Origin: an uncultured Lachnospiraceae bacterium
GTDB lineage: Bacteria; Bacillota; Clostridia; Lachnospirales; Lachnospiraceae
NCBI GenBank assembly: GCA_947626745.1
Contig: CANQTF010000005.1
Coordinates: forward strand, 1 to 64,000
DNA: 64,000 nt
Direction of reading: 5' to 3'
Below are positions 41,197-51,316 of this stretch, piece by piece. Position 1 is the first letter of the stretch. Each line of letters opens with the position of its first letter. Made by a program: the position numbers and the translations under genes. Below the pieces are notes generated by a model. The model worked only from the letters and a program-made list of their open reading frames with translations, was not told where the DNA came from and searched no databases.

Positions 41197-41976
41197 ATGA
41201 TCGATATTACATTTACTTACGCGGATTTGGAATTTTTTTTGCTTGTTCTGGTGAGGATCACATGCTTTGTCTATGCCGCGCCTTTTTTTTCGATGGACGG
41301 CGTTCCGCGGCGGGTCAAGGTGGGCTTCAGCATCTTTCTGGCCTATCTGGTCTACGCGGCGCTGGACCGCAGCGAGATCGTGTACAACACGCTTTTGGGC
41401 TACGCGGTCATTGTCATGAAGGAGGCGCTCACCGGCTTTTTGATCGGCTGGGGCGCGCAGATCTGCACGACGGTGACGGCCTTTGCGGGAAGCGTCGCGG
41501 ATATGGAGATCGGCATCTCCATGGTGTCCCTGATGGACCCGACGACCAGACAGCAATCGACTTTTACAGGGGTGTTTTACCAGTATATCTTTACGCTGTT
41601 TATGATCTTTTCGGGCATGTACCAGTACCTGTTACAGGCGCTGATCGACAGCTTTACGCTTATACCGGTCAACGGCGCGGTCTTTCGGACGGACGCGCTG
41701 CTGCAGTCGATCATCATGTTTCTGGGCGACTACATCACGATGGGCTTTCGCATCATCCTGCCGATCTTCTGCACGATGCTGCTCCTAAACGCCGTCCTCG
41801 GCGTTTTGGCCAAGGTGTCGCCGCAGATGAATATGTTTGCGGTCGGTATGCAGCTTAAGGTGCTGGTCGGACTGGGGATCCTGTTTTTGACCGTCAGGAT
41901 GCTGCCGTCGGCGGCGGACTATGTGTTCTCGGAGATGAAGAGAGTGATCGTATCATTTGTGGGGAGTATGTCATGA
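41197..41976 (+). CDS. fliR: Flagellar export gate protein FliR
   Basis: A 259-aa polytopic protein. It contains the FliR/SctT pattern: VRITCFVYAAPFFSMDGVPRRVKVGFSIFLAYLVY, LIGWGAQICTTVTAFAGSVADMEIGISMVSLMDPTTRQQSTFTG and the late MLLLNAVLGVLAKVSPQMNMFAVGMQLKVLVG. It is the single-copy component of the export gate. Its end overlaps flhB by 4 nt. Confidence 0.96.
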   Translation: MIDITFTYADLEFFLLVLVRITCFVYAAPFFSMDGVPRRVKVGFSIFLAYLVYAALDRSEIVYNTLLGYAVIVMKEALTGFLIGWGAQICTTVTAFAGSVADMEIGISMVSLMDPTTRQQSTFTGVFYQYIFTLFMIFSGMYQYLLQALIDSFTLIPVNGAVFRTDALLQSIIMFLGDYITMGFRIILPIFCTMLLLNAVLGVLAKVSPQMNMFAVGMQLKVLVGLGILFLTVRMLPSAADYVFSEMKRVIVSFVGSMS

Positions 41977-43085
41977 TCTTGGAATATAACCTGCAGTTTT
42001 TCGCAAAAGACGGGCCCGGCGGAGAGAAGACGGAGGAGCCCACCTCCAAGAAGCTGGAGGACGCCCGCAAGGAGGGTCAGGTCGCCAAGAGCAGGGAGAT
42101 CACCAACGCGTTCGAGCTCCTGTCGTTCTTTGTGATCATATATTTCTGGGCGCAGTACATGGGCACTTTTTTCGTCGGCGACATGTACGATATCTATACG
42201 CAGATACCGGAGTATGTCAAGATGTACGAAGGGCATGTGCAGGAGCAGACGCTCAGCATGCTGTTTGTGCAGTCGATGCTCCGTATCCTGCTGATGCTGG
42301 CGCCGGTGCTGGCGGCGGGTATGCTGGTGGCTTTTGTGACGAACGTGGTGCAGGTGAAGTGGAAGCTGACAACGAAGCCGCTCCAGCCGAAGTTCAACAA
42401 GCTGAGCCCGATCAGCGGTTTTAAGCGGATATTTTCCCTCAATTCCCTTGTGGAGTTGGTGAAGTCGCTCCTTAAGATCGGCCTGATCGGTTACGTTGTC
42501 TACTCTTATCTGAAGAAAAATATGCCGCCCCTCTACCAGTTCTACGGCTTGTCCCTGAATCAGGGCATCATGACGATCGGCATGCTCGTGGTGAATCTGG
42601 GGATCCGGATATCGCTCTTCTACATGGTCATCGCGTTCCTTGACTTGATCTACCAGAGGGTTAAGTTCAAGAACGACATGAAGATGACGAAGCAGGAAGT
42701 GAAGGACGAATACAAGAATCAGGAGGGAGATCCGCAGATCAAGAGCAGACAGCGCCAGAGGATGCAGGAGGCTTCCAGAAGGCGTATGATGCAGCAGCTT
42801 CCGCAGGCCGACGTGGTCATCACGAACCCGACGCACTATGCGGTGGCGATCAAGTACGATCAGGACTTGTACGATGCGCCTTACGTTGTGGCGAAGGGCG
42901 CCGACTATCTGGCACAGAAGATCAGGGAGACGGCCAGAGAGAACCACATTGAGATCGTGGAGAACAAACCGCTTGCGCGCATGCTCTACGCCAACGTGGA
43001 CGTGGGCAGCGTAGTTCCGCCGGAGCTGTATCAGGCGGTGGCGGAAGTGCTCGCTTTCGTATATCATCTGCAGGGCAAGGTGTAG
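41973..43085 (+). CDS. flhB: Flagellar export switch protein FlhB
   Basis: A 370-aa protein. The N-terminal GGEKTEEPTSKKLEDARKEGQVAKSREI motif, four membrane helices (about 50-230) and a cytoplasmic domain carrying the autocleavage site NPTH (N285-H288) are all present. Cleavage and interaction with FliK switch export from hook to filament substrates. Normal length. flhA follows after 68 nt. Confidence 0.97.
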   Translation: MILEYNLQFFAKDGPGGEKTEEPTSKKLEDARKEGQVAKSREITNAFELLSFFVIIYFWAQYMGTFFVGDMYDIYTQIPEYVKMYEGHVQEQTLSMLFVQSMLRILLMLAPVLAAGMLVAFVTNVVQVKWKLTTKPLQPKFNKLSPISGFKRIFSLNSLVELVKSLLKIGLIGYVVYSYLKKNMPPLYQFYGLSLNQGIMTIGMLVVNLGIRISLFYMVIAFLDLIYQRVKFKNDMKMTKQEVKDEYKNQEGDPQIKSRQRQRMQEASRRRMMQQLPQADVVITNPTHYAVAIKYDQDLYDAPYVVAKGADYLAQKIRETARENHIEIVENKPLARMLYANVDVGSVVPPELYQAVAEVLAFVYHLQGKV

Positions 43086-43153
43086 CATAAGCGCCGGAGC
43101 CGCGGACACACCGGCGGCGCGGCATAGAATACATGGGAAAGGAGGAAGAGCGT

Positions 43154-45196
43154 ATGGGTAATCTGAAGAAGGCCGATATCGGCGTTGCCGCTTATGTGCT
43201 GGCGGCGTTTGTCATGCTGATTGTGCCGATCTCTTCGGGACTTCTGGACGTGCTGCTGGCGTGCAACATCGCCGTGGCGTTCACGATCATGTTTGGCTGC
43301 ATGTTCGCGGAAGAAGTGCTTAAGATGTCTTATTTCCCGACGATCCTCCTCTTCACGACGATCTTCAGGATCGCACTGAACGTATCGTCCACCAAGCTGA
43401 TCCTTTCCACGGGCGATCCCGGCAACGTGGTCCGCACGTTCGGAGAGTACGTCGGCGGCGGCGATCTTGTCATCGGCGTCATCGTGTTCATCATTCTGAT
43501 CCTGGTGCAGTTTATGATCATCAACAAAGGCTCCGAGCGTGTGGCTGAGGTTACGGCCAGATTTACGCTGGACGCGATGCCCGGTAAACAGATGGCGATC
43601 GACGCCGACCTGAACACGGGCGCGATCAACGATGCGGAGGCGAAGCGGCGCCGTGACAAGATTCAGGAGGAGGCCAGCTTCTTCGGATCCATGGACGGTG
43701 CCGTGAAGTACGTCAAGGGAGACGCCGCGGCGGGCCTCATCATCACCGTTGTCAACATCGTGGGCGGTATCGCCATGGGCATGTGGCGCCGCGGCATGGA
43801 TATCAACGACGCCTTATCGACCTATACGATCCTGACTATCGGTGACGGCCTGGTGAGCCAGATCCCGTCGCTTCTGATCTCGCTCTCCACAGGTATCCTC
43901 GTCACGAAGGGCTCCAAGGACGCGGATTTCGGCACGGTGCTCGTGGGGCAGCTCTTCGGCGTGCCGAAGGTGCTCTATCTGGTGGGCGTGGTGATCGCGG
44001 CATTGGGGATCGTCACACCGCTCAACACGATCGTCTTCGTGGGACTCGGGCTGGTCTTCATCGTAGCCGGCAGGATCATGGCGGGTACGATCGAGACGGC
44101 GGAGATCGAGCACGAGGCGGACGAGGAGGAGGCTGCGGCGGAGGAGATCAGGCAGCCGGAGAACGTCACTTCGCTCCTGCAGGTCGACCCGATCGAGCTG
44201 GAGTTCGGCTACGGTATCATACCGCTTGCCGATGTCAATCAGGGCGGCGACCTTCTGGATCGAGTCGTTATGATCAGGCGGCAGATCGCGCTGGAGCTCG
44301 GTACTGTCGTGCCGATCATTCGTCTGCGTGATAACATACAGTTGAATCCGAACCAATATATTATTAAAATAAAAGGGGTACAGGTCAGCGAAGGCGAGAT
44401 TCTGTTCGACCACTACATGGCCATGAATCCCGGCTATGTGGAGGAGGAGATCACAGGCATCCCGACCTTCGAGCCTTCGTTTCATCTGCCGGCCATATGG
44501 ATCACGGAGGGGCAGAGAGAGCGCGCGGAGAGTATGGGCTACACCGTAGTGGATCCGCCGTCTATCATAGCGACGCATCTGACGGAGATCATCAGACAGT
44601 ACATAGCGGAGCTTTTGACGAGACAGGACGTACAGAATCTGGTGAACAACCTGAAAGAATCCAATCCCTCTCTCGTGGAGGAGCTTGTTCCGAAGCTGCT
44701 TGGGCTTGGTGAGATACAGAAGGTATTGCAGAATCTCCTGAAAGAGGGCATATCCATCAGGGATCTGCTCACGATATTCGAGACGCTGGCGGATTACGCT
44801 GCGACGACGCGGGATACGGATATCCTGACAGAGTACGTGAGACAAAGCCTCAAACGGGCGATCTCCAACAAATTCTTCCCGTCCAATGAGACGACCAGCG
44901 TGGTGACGCTGGATCCGACGCTGGAGCAGGAGATCATGGCCAGCGTGAAGCAGACGGAGCAGGGGGCGTATCTGACGCTCGATCCCGCCAAGACGAAGGC
45001 GATCATGGACTCCGTGCGCGCGGAGACGAAGAAGCTGGAGGATCTGGGCAAGATGCCTATCGTGATCACGTCGCCGATCGTGAGAGTGTACTTTAAGAAG
45101 CTGACGGAAGATTACTTCAAGGATCTGATCGTCGTATCTTACAATGAAGTGGAATCCAACATTGAATTACAGTCTGTTGGGATGGTGACAGCATAA
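43154..45196 (+). CDS. flhA: Flagellar export protein FlhA
   Basis: About 680 aa. Eight membrane helices in the N-terminal half enclose the FHIPEP-family signature (FTLDAMPGKQMAIDADLNTGAINDAEAKRRR). The C-terminal cytoplasmic ring domain (about 350-680) docks chaperone-substrate complexes. GGAGG at 43141-43145 lies 8 nt before ATG 43154, which is preferred to the ATG at 43133 that precedes the RBS. Stop and next start overlap (TAATG). Confidence 0.96.
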   Translation: MGNLKKADIGVAAYVLAAFVMLIVPISSGLLDVLLACNIAVAFTIMFGCMFAEEVLKMSYFPTILLFTTIFRIALNVSSTKLILSTGDPGNVVRTFGEYVGGGDLVIGVIVFIILILVQFMIINKGSERVAEVTARFTLDAMPGKQMAIDADLNTGAINDAEAKRRRDKIQEEASFFGSMDGAVKYVKGDAAAGLIITVVNIVGGIAMGMWRRGMDINDALSTYTILTIGDGLVSQIPSLLISLSTGILVTKGSKDADFGTVLVGQLFGVPKVLYLVGVVIAALGIVTPLNTIVFVGLGLVFIVAGRIMAGTIETAEIEHEADEEEAAAEEIRQPENVTSLLQVDPIELEFGYGIIPLADVNQGGDLLDRVVMIRRQIALELGTVVPIIRLRDNIQLNPNQYIIKIKGVQVSEGEILFDHYMAMNPGYVEEEITGIPTFEPSFHLPAIWITEGQRERAESMGYTVVDPPSIIATHLTEIIRQYIAELLTRQDVQNLVNNLKESNPSLVEELVPKLLGLGEIQKVLQNLLKEGISIRDLLTIFETLADYAATTRDTDILTEYVRQSLKRAISNKFFPSNETTSVVTLDPTLEQEIMASVKQTEQGAYLTLDPAKTKAIMDSVRAETKKLEDLGKMPIVITSPIVRVYFKKLTEDYFKDLIVVSYNEVESNIELQSVGMVTA

Positions 45197-46416
45197 TGAT
45201 AATCAAGAAATTTACCGCAAAAACCGAGAAAGAGGCAGTGGAGAATGCCAAGAAGGAACTGGGAGAGGGCGTCGTCGTCATGAACGTCAAGGACGTCAAG
45301 GCGAAGGGCTTCTTTGCTTTCTTAAAGCCTCACATGACAGAGGTGACCGTGGCGCTGGAGGAGGAGAGCGAGCGGTATACGGCGGCGGTGTCCGCGATCA
45401 ACAGCGTGATCGCTTCCAGTGAAAAGAAGGAGGAGGCCGCGGCCGCAGACAAGGCAGCCGCACCCGCCGCGCCGCCAAAGGAGCCGGCCGGGAAAGAGAA
45501 CAGCAGCGCCATAGAGGAGAAGCTGGACAGTCTGCAGTATCTGTTGGAGCAGCAGCTGCAGAAGCCCGAGGAGGCCAGGGATACCAAAGAGGAGAACGGC
45601 GGGAAGAAGGAGGAGACGGAGATAGACCGCTTCATGAAGCTCCTTCACGACACCATGCTGGACAACGAGGTGGATGAACGCTACGCCGAGGAGATCATCG
45701 GTGAGATCGCGCAGGTCAACAAGCCGAATATGCCGTTTGACTATGCGCTGGCAAATATCTACCAGAAGATGATACTCAAATTCGGCAAGCCGAGCTGCAT
45801 CACGCCCGCGGCGAAAGGGATCAAAATGGTGTTTTTCCTCGGGCCCACGGGCGTCGGCAAGACGACGACGATCGCCAAGATCGCCTCGATCTTCCGGGTG
45901 GATCAGAAGAAAAAGGTGGCGCTTCTGACCGCGGACACGTACCGCATCGCGGCGGCGGAGCAGCTGCGCACGTACGCAAATATACTTGAAGTGCCTTTCC
46001 GCATCATCTATACGGTGGAAGAGATCGAGAAGGCGATGGAGGACTTTAGGGATTACGACTATATTCTGGTCGATACGGCGGGGCATTCCCACCAGAACAG
46101 CGCGCAGAAGGAGAGCATGAACAAGTTCATTCACTCCGTGGACGGCAAGGCGGACAAGGAAGTATACCTCGTCCTCAGCGCGACCACGAAGTACCGCGAC
46201 CTGATCAGCATAGCGGATGCCTACAGGGAGATGACCGACTATAAGCTGATCTTCACGAAGCTGGACGAGACGACGACGCTGGGGAATCTGCTCAATCTGA
46301 GACTGTACACGGGCGCGGAGCTGTCCTATGTGACATACGGACAGAATGTGCCGGACGATATCGAGGAGTTTAATCCGCAGCGCACGGTGAAGAAATTACT
46401 TGGGGGAAAGAACTAA
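45196..46416 (+). CDS. flhF: Flagellar SRP-like GTPase FlhF
   Basis: A 406-aa protein. It has an N-terminal B domain (IIKKFTAKTEKEAVENAKKELG), an Ala/Glu-rich linker (about 70-140), then the NG GTPase domains with GPTGVGKTTT (216-225), LLTADTYRIAAAEQLRTYA, LVDTAGHSHQN and the TKLDETTTLGNLLNL closing motif. It controls flagellar number and placement together with FlhG. In the SRP family it is closest to FlhF because of the flhA-flhF-flhG order. Confidence 0.96.
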   Translation: MIIKKFTAKTEKEAVENAKKELGEGVVVMNVKDVKAKGFFAFLKPHMTEVTVALEEESERYTAAVSAINSVIASSEKKEEAAAADKAAAPAAPPKEPAGKENSSAIEEKLDSLQYLLEQQLQKPEEARDTKEENGGKKEETEIDRFMKLLHDTMLDNEVDERYAEEIIGEIAQVNKPNMPFDYALANIYQKMILKFGKPSCITPAAKGIKMVFFLGPTGVGKTTTIAKIASIFRVDQKKKVALLTADTYRIAAAEQLRTYANILEVPFRIIYTVEEIEKAMEDFRDYDYILVDTAGHSHQNSAQKESMNKFIHSVDGKADKEVYLVLSATTKYRDLISIADAYREMTDYKLIFTKLDETTTLGNLLNLRLYTGAELSYVTYGQNVPDDIEEFNPQRTVKKLLGGKN

Positions 46417-46428
46417 GGAGGAAGCCTC

Positions 46429-47304
46429 ATGGATCAGGCTGAACAATTAAGGAATATCATCAAGGCAAGCAGCCAGCCGCAGCGTCCTGTGGCGAGGGTC
46501 ATCACCGTGACGAGCGGCAAGGGCGGCGTCGGCAAATCCAACACGGCCATCAATCTGGCGATACAGTTCCGCAAGATGGGACAGCGGGTCATCATACTTG
46601 ACGCGGATTTCGGTCTGGCGAATATCGAGGTCATGTTCGGCGCGGTTCCGAAACATAACTTGTGTGATTTAATATACCAAGGCAAAAATATCAGGGATAT
46701 CATTACGTGGGGGCCTATGGAGGTCGGTTTTATCTCCGGCGGTTCCGGGATAGCGGGAATGTCCAATCTGAGCAGGGATTATCTGAATTATATCATTCAG
46801 AATCTGGCGGAGTTGGACGAGATGGCGGACATCATCATCGTGGACACCGGGGCCGGCATTTCCGACGCCGTGCTGGAATTTCTGGTGGCGAGCGGCGAGA
46901 TCCTTCTCGTGACGACGCCGGAGCCGACTTCTATCACGGACTCCTACTCTCTGCTCAAAGCGCTGAGCAGACATCCGCGCTACTCGCAGGAAGCGTCGCA
47001 GATCAAGGTGCTCGCCAACAAGGTGTTCGGCGAAGCCGAGGCCGAGGCGCTCTATGAGAAGCTGGAGGCGGTGGTCGGGAGATACCTGAAGCTGCCGATC
47101 ACGTATCTGGGTATGATACCGCAGGACACGCAGCTTGCCAAGGCTGTGATGCAGCAGATGCCGGTATCCTTGGACAATCCGCGCGCAAGATCCGCGGTCG
47201 CGTACGAGGCGGTGGCAGCCAAGCTGATGAACAAGGAGATCTCTTCCAATGTGACGAGACGCGGCATGGCGGCATTTTTCTCGCATATCATATCCAAGAG
47301 ATGA
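46429..47304 (+). CDS. flhG: Flagellar number regulator FlhG (MinD-like ATPase)
   Basis: A 291-aa MinD/ParA-type ATPase (YlxH). The N-terminus DQAEQLR is the short helix known to stimulate FlhF GTPase activity. The deviant Walker A is KGGVGKSNTAI (31-41) and the switch region is VDTGAGISDAVLEF. A membrane-targeting helix is expected at the C-terminus (AAFFSHIISKR). It restricts flagellum number by acting on FlhF and C-ring assembly. Confidence 0.94.
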   Translation: MDQAEQLRNIIKASSQPQRPVARVITVTSGKGGVGKSNTAINLAIQFRKMGQRVIILDADFGLANIEVMFGAVPKHNLCDLIYQGKNIRDIITWGPMEVGFISGGSGIAGMSNLSRDYLNYIIQNLAELDEMADIIIVDTGAGISDAVLEFLVASGEILLVTTPEPTSITDSYSLLKALSRHPRYSQEASQIKVLANKVFGEAEAEALYEKLEAVVGRYLKLPITYLGMIPQDTQLAKAVMQQMPVSLDNPRARSAVAYEAVAAKLMNKEISSNVTRRGMAAFFSHIISKR

Positions 47305-47346
47305 CGATACCGTTTGCGGAGAGGGGCAAAGACGGGAGGAGACAGT

Positions 47347-48084
47347 ATGGCTAATCTATTATCGAAATATGTGATGCCCGGCTGCCGCGTGGATCTGCAG
47401 GAGCTGGGACGTCTGCAGGACAGCGGCGGTGAGGAGCGAAAAAGTTACCAGAGCAGGGTGCTCGACGTCCTCTCGGAGGACAGGGTGGAGATCGCTATGC
47501 CCATGGAGAGATCCAAGCTGGTGCTTCTGCCAGTGGATGGGGAGTACGACCTGTATTTTTACTCCGATAACGGGCTGTACCAGTGTTATGCGCGGATCGT
47601 TGACCGCTATAAGAATAACAGCCTTTATGTTTTGGTGCTGGATCTGATCAGCAATCTGCGCAAGCACCAGAGGAGAGAGTATTATCGCTTTAGCTGCGCG
47701 CTGGAGATGAGTTCCAGACAGCTGCGCGAGGAGGAGGAAGCGGCGCTGTCGAGCGAGGGAGAAGGCACGCTGATGCCGCAGCTTCCGCTGAAGAGCAGCG
47801 TCATCGTGGATATCAGCGGCGGCGGGCTCCGCTTCGTGGCGAACTATGCCTACGAGCCGCAGAGCCTGATCCTGTGCCGGTACGATCTGCTGGTGAACGG
47901 CGAGAACAAGGAGTATAATCTTGTCGGCAAGGTGCTGAGCGTGCGGGAGCTGGAAAGCCGCAAGGGAGTGTTTGAACACAGGGTTCAGTATGTCAATGTG
48001 GATGACGCGGAGAGGGAGGAGATCATCAGGTATATCTTTGATGAGGAGCGCAGAGCATTGAGGAATCAGAAGGGTGAATATTAA
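47347..48084 (+). CDS. PilZ-domain flagellar brake protein (YcgR/YpfA-like)
   Basis: A 245-aa protein: an N-terminal YcgR_2-type beta domain (about 10-100), then PilZ with the c-di-GMP-binding arginines (HQRREYYRF, R109/R110/R114) and the downstream D-x-S-G-G-G motif (VDISGGGLRF, D155 onward). Members bind cyclic-di-GMP and slow the motor through MotA or the C-ring. GGGAGGA lies 6 nt before ATG 47347; the track's 47314 start lacks a site. It links c-di-GMP signalling to this operon. Confidence 0.88.
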   Translation: MANLLSKYVMPGCRVDLQELGRLQDSGGEERKSYQSRVLDVLSEDRVEIAMPMERSKLVLLPVDGEYDLYFYSDNGLYQCYARIVDRYKNNSLYVLVLDLISNLRKHQRREYYRFSCALEMSSRQLREEEEAALSSEGEGTLMPQLPLKSSVIVDISGGGLRFVANYAYEPQSLILCRYDLLVNGENKEYNLVGKVLSVRELESRKGVFEHRVQYVNVDDAEREEIIRYIFDEERRALRNQKGEY

Positions 48085-48105
48085 CAGAGACAGGAGAATG
48101 AAGCC

Positions 48106-49176
48106 GTGAAAAAAATATTAGTCGTTGACGACTCTGCACTCATGAGAAGAGTGCTGTGTGATATAATTGAAAGCGATGAGAGATTCCAGGTGGCGGACCG
48201 CGCCGTGAACGGCGTGGAGGCGCTGGAGCTTCTGACCAAAAATACATACGACGCGGTGGTGCTCGATGTCAACATGCCCCGGATGAACGGGCTGGAGCTG
48301 CTGAAGGAGCTGCAGAAGCGCAAGATCTCGGCAAGGGTCATGATGGCGAGCACGGACACGAAGGAGGGCGCGAAGACGACTCTGGACGCGTTGGAGTTAG
48401 GCGCGCTGGATTTCGTACATAAGCCGAACAACGCCATGGACTGCCGCACGGACGCTTTCAGGGATAAGATCCTGAATACGCTGTCGGTCGTGGTGGATTC
48501 CAAGATCTCTTCCTTCGGCAAAGCCTTTACGCTGGAGGAGCTCAAAACGTCCAAGAAGGTAGCCGAGCTGGTCGGCAGACATGCCTCGGCGGTGACCGGC
48601 AGTCGTATCGTGGCCCTTGCAAGTTCCACGGGCGGGCCGAAAGCGCTGCAGTCGGTCATTCCAAGGCTGCCTAAGAACCTGAAGGCGCCGGTGGTCATCG
48701 TGCAGCACATGCCGGCCGGATTCACGGCGTCGCTTGCCGAGAGATTGGATTCGCTGAGCGAGGTTTCTGTCAAGGAAGCGGCGGAAGGGGACGTTCTGGA
48801 AGCGGGGACCGTGTACATCGCCATGGGCGGCAGACACCTGAACATTCAGACGTCGGCGGGCAAGTGTACGATCCATTACACGGATCAGCCGACCAGGGAA
48901 GGGGTAAAGCCCTGCGCCAACTATATGTACGAATCCCTGATGGACAGCCGCTTTGACCAGATCGTGTGCGTTGTCATGACGGGTATGGGAGCGGACGGCA
49001 CGGAAGGGATCAAACATCTGAAAGAAAAGAAAAAGACTCATGTGATCGCGCAGGAAGCGAGCACGTGCGCGGTGTACGGTATGCCGAAGAGCGTTGTGAA
49101 CGCGGAACTGACGGATCAGATCGTACCGCTCGACCAGATCGCACAGGAAATCATAATGAACGTGGGGGTAAAATAA
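48106..49176 (+). CDS. cheB: Chemotaxis methylesterase/deamidase CheB
   Basis: 356 aa: receiver domain with D54 (VVLDVNMPRMNG) and a C-terminal methylesterase domain with the Ser-His-Asp triad S174 (ASSTGGP), H201 (VQHMPAGF) and D297 (GMGADGTEG). It removes methyl groups from chemoreceptors. The start is GTG with AGGAGA 8 nt upstream. The matching methyltransferase gene cheR is not in the window. Confidence 0.97.
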   Translation: MKKILVVDDSALMRRVLCDIIESDERFQVADRAVNGVEALELLTKNTYDAVVLDVNMPRMNGLELLKELQKRKISARVMMASTDTKEGAKTTLDALELGALDFVHKPNNAMDCRTDAFRDKILNTLSVVVDSKISSFGKAFTLEELKTSKKVAELVGRHASAVTGSRIVALASSTGGPKALQSVIPRLPKNLKAPVVIVQHMPAGFTASLAERLDSLSEVSVKEAAEGDVLEAGTVYIAMGGRHLNIQTSAGKCTIHYTDQPTREGVKPCANYMYESLMDSRFDQIVCVVMTGMGADGTEGIKHLKEKKKTHVIAQEASTCAVYGMPKSVVNAELTDQIVPLDQIAQEIIMNVGVK

Positions 49177-49177
49177 C

Positions 49178-51295
49178 ATGGATGTAAGTCAGTATCTCGA
49201 AATTTTCCTTGATGAAACAAGTGAACATCTGCAGAACCTGAACACGCAGATCCTCGCATTGGAACAGGATCCGGGCAACATGGATACCATCAATGAGATA
49301 TTCCGTGCGGCGCACTCGCTGAAGGGTATGGCGGGCACGATGGGTTATAAGAGGATGCAGAATCTGACCCATGATATGGAGAACGTGTTCTCCGAGGTCC
49401 GCAACGGCAACATTACCGTAAAGGCGAGCATGATCGACGTGCTGTTCCAGTGTCTTGACGCGCTGGAGGAGTACACCACCAATATCCGCGAGAATGCTGA
49501 CGAGGGAACGAACGATAACGAGCCTCTGATCAAACAGCTCAACGATATCCTAAACGGCGGGGACGGCGGCGAAGAGGAAGCTGCCGCGCCCAAGCAGGAG
49601 GAGGAAGCGCCGGCGGAGGCGGCGGCCCCGTCCGGAGCAAACGGCGACAAGAAATGGCTGGATATCAAACTCGGCGATTCCGAGCGGAGCGTTCTGAAGG
49701 GGGCCATCGAGGAAGGCAAGAAGGTGTACGGCCTGACCGTCAAGGTACAGGAGTCCTGTATCCTGAAAGCGGCGCGCGCGTTCCTTGTGTTCAAGGCGAT
49801 CGAGGAGACCAGTGAGATCCTCCTCTCCAATCCGTCCGCACAGGACATCGAAGATGAAAAATTCGAGCTGGATTTCAGCCTGATCGTCATTTCGGGCGCG
49901 GAGCTGGATCAGGTGATCGCGGCTGCCAAGAATGTGTCCGAGATCGAGGACGTCATCGGCGGCGTGGTAGATCCCGACAGCGCGGCGACGCCGGCGGAGG
50001 AGGCCGAGCCCGCCAAGGCGGAGGAGACGAAGCCCGCGGCGGCGGAGAAGAAAGCGCCCGCCCCCGCTGCAAGCACACCGGCGGCATCGGCGGCGTCCGG
50101 CAAGAAGAACGACGAGAAGAAGCCCGGCGCAAACAAGCCGGTGGTCAACAGGACCGTCAGGGTGGATATCGAGAAGCTGGATACGCTGATGAATCTGGTC
50201 AGCGAGCTTATCATTGCGAAGAACTCTCTCGTATCGGCATCGGCGGCGTCCGGCACGTCGAGCACGGCCGTGAACGAGCAGATCGAATATCTGGAGAGCG
50301 TTACGACGTCCCTGCATGAGTCGGTTATGAAAGTGCGTATGGTGCCTATCGAGAGCACGGTGAGCAAATTCCCGCGTATGGTCCGCGACCTGCAGAAGAA
50401 GCTGGGCAAGAAGATGGAGCTGTATATGTCCGGTGAGGAGACGGAGCTTGACCGTACCGTGGTCGATGAGATCGGCGACCCGCTGATGCATCTGCTCCGC
50501 AACTCCGCAGACCACGGTCTGGAGTCCGCCGAGGTCCGTAAGGAGAGAGGCAAGCCGGAGGTCGGCTCGATCTTCCTCGACGCCTATCAGGACGGCAATA
50601 ACGTTATCATTGAGGTGCGGGACGACGGTAACGGTATCGACACACAGGCGGTCAGGAACAAAGCTATCGAAAAAGGCATCATCACGCCCGAACAGGCTGA
50701 GAATATGAGCGAGAAGGACAGCATCGACCTGCTGTTCCACGCGGGCTTTTCCACGGCGAAGGTGGTATCCGACGTATCGGGCCGCGGCGTTGGTCTGGAT
50801 GTGGTGAAATCCAAGATCGAGGCGCTGAGCGGTGAGGTAGAAGTAAAGAGCAAGCTGGGTGAGGGAAGTTCGTGGATCATCAGGCTGCCTCTGACCTTGG
50901 CGATCATTCAGGCTCTTATGGTGGACATCGGCAACGAGAAGTACGCGATCTCACTGGGCTCTATCCAGACGATCGAGGATATCGCTCCGTCCGAGGTAAA
51001 ATTCGTTCAGGCGAAGGAAGTGATCCAGCTTCGTGACCTTGTCATCCCGCTGATCCGTCTCAACGAGATCCTTGACGTGGAGAGCAAGAAGGACCCCAAC
51101 GACAATCTTGTTGTCGTTGTCGTCAAGAAGGGCGACAAGCAGGCCGGCCTCGTGGTGGACGAACTGATCGGCCAGCAGGAGATCGTTATCAAGTCTCTTG
51201 GCAAATATATCAGCAAGTGCAAGATCATCAGCGGCGCGACCGTTCTCGGCGACGGCGAGGTAGCGCTGATTCTCGACGCCAACACATTGATCTAA
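49178..51295 (+). CDS. cheA: Chemotaxis histidine kinase CheA
   Basis: A 705-aa kinase with all five domains. P1 carries the phospho-accepting H46 (FRAAHSLKG). P2 (about 150-260) binds CheY and is followed by an Ala/Lys/Pro-rich linker (about 265-325). Then come P3 dimerisation, P4 with N box (HLLRNSADHGLE), G1 (VRDDGNGID) and G2 (GRGVGLDVV), and a P5 CheW-like regulatory domain (about 570-705). It donates phosphate to CheY and CheB. It begins one base after the cheB stop. Confidence 0.97.
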   Translation: MDVSQYLEIFLDETSEHLQNLNTQILALEQDPGNMDTINEIFRAAHSLKGMAGTMGYKRMQNLTHDMENVFSEVRNGNITVKASMIDVLFQCLDALEEYTTNIRENADEGTNDNEPLIKQLNDILNGGDGGEEEAAAPKQEEEAPAEAAAPSGANGDKKWLDIKLGDSERSVLKGAIEEGKKVYGLTVKVQESCILKAARAFLVFKAIEETSEILLSNPSAQDIEDEKFELDFSLIVISGAELDQVIAAAKNVSEIEDVIGGVVDPDSAATPAEEAEPAKAEETKPAAAEKKAPAPAASTPAASAASGKKNDEKKPGANKPVVNRTVRVDIEKLDTLMNLVSELIIAKNSLVSASAASGTSSTAVNEQIEYLESVTTSLHESVMKVRMVPIESTVSKFPRMVRDLQKKLGKKMELYMSGEETELDRTVVDEIGDPLMHLLRNSADHGLESAEVRKERGKPEVGSIFLDAYQDGNNVIIEVRDDGNGIDTQAVRNKAIEKGIITPEQAENMSEKDSIDLLFHAGFSTAKVVSDVSGRGVGLDVVKSKIEALSGEVEVKSKLGEGSSWIIRLPLTLAIIQALMVDIGNEKYAISLGSIQTIEDIAPSEVKFVQAKEVIQLRDLVIPLIRLNEILDVESKKDPNDNLVVVVVKKGDKQAGLVVDELIGQQEIVIKSLGKYISKCKIISGATVLGDGEVALILDANTLI

Positions 51296-51316
51296 GCAGA
51301 GGAGGGACAGGGACAT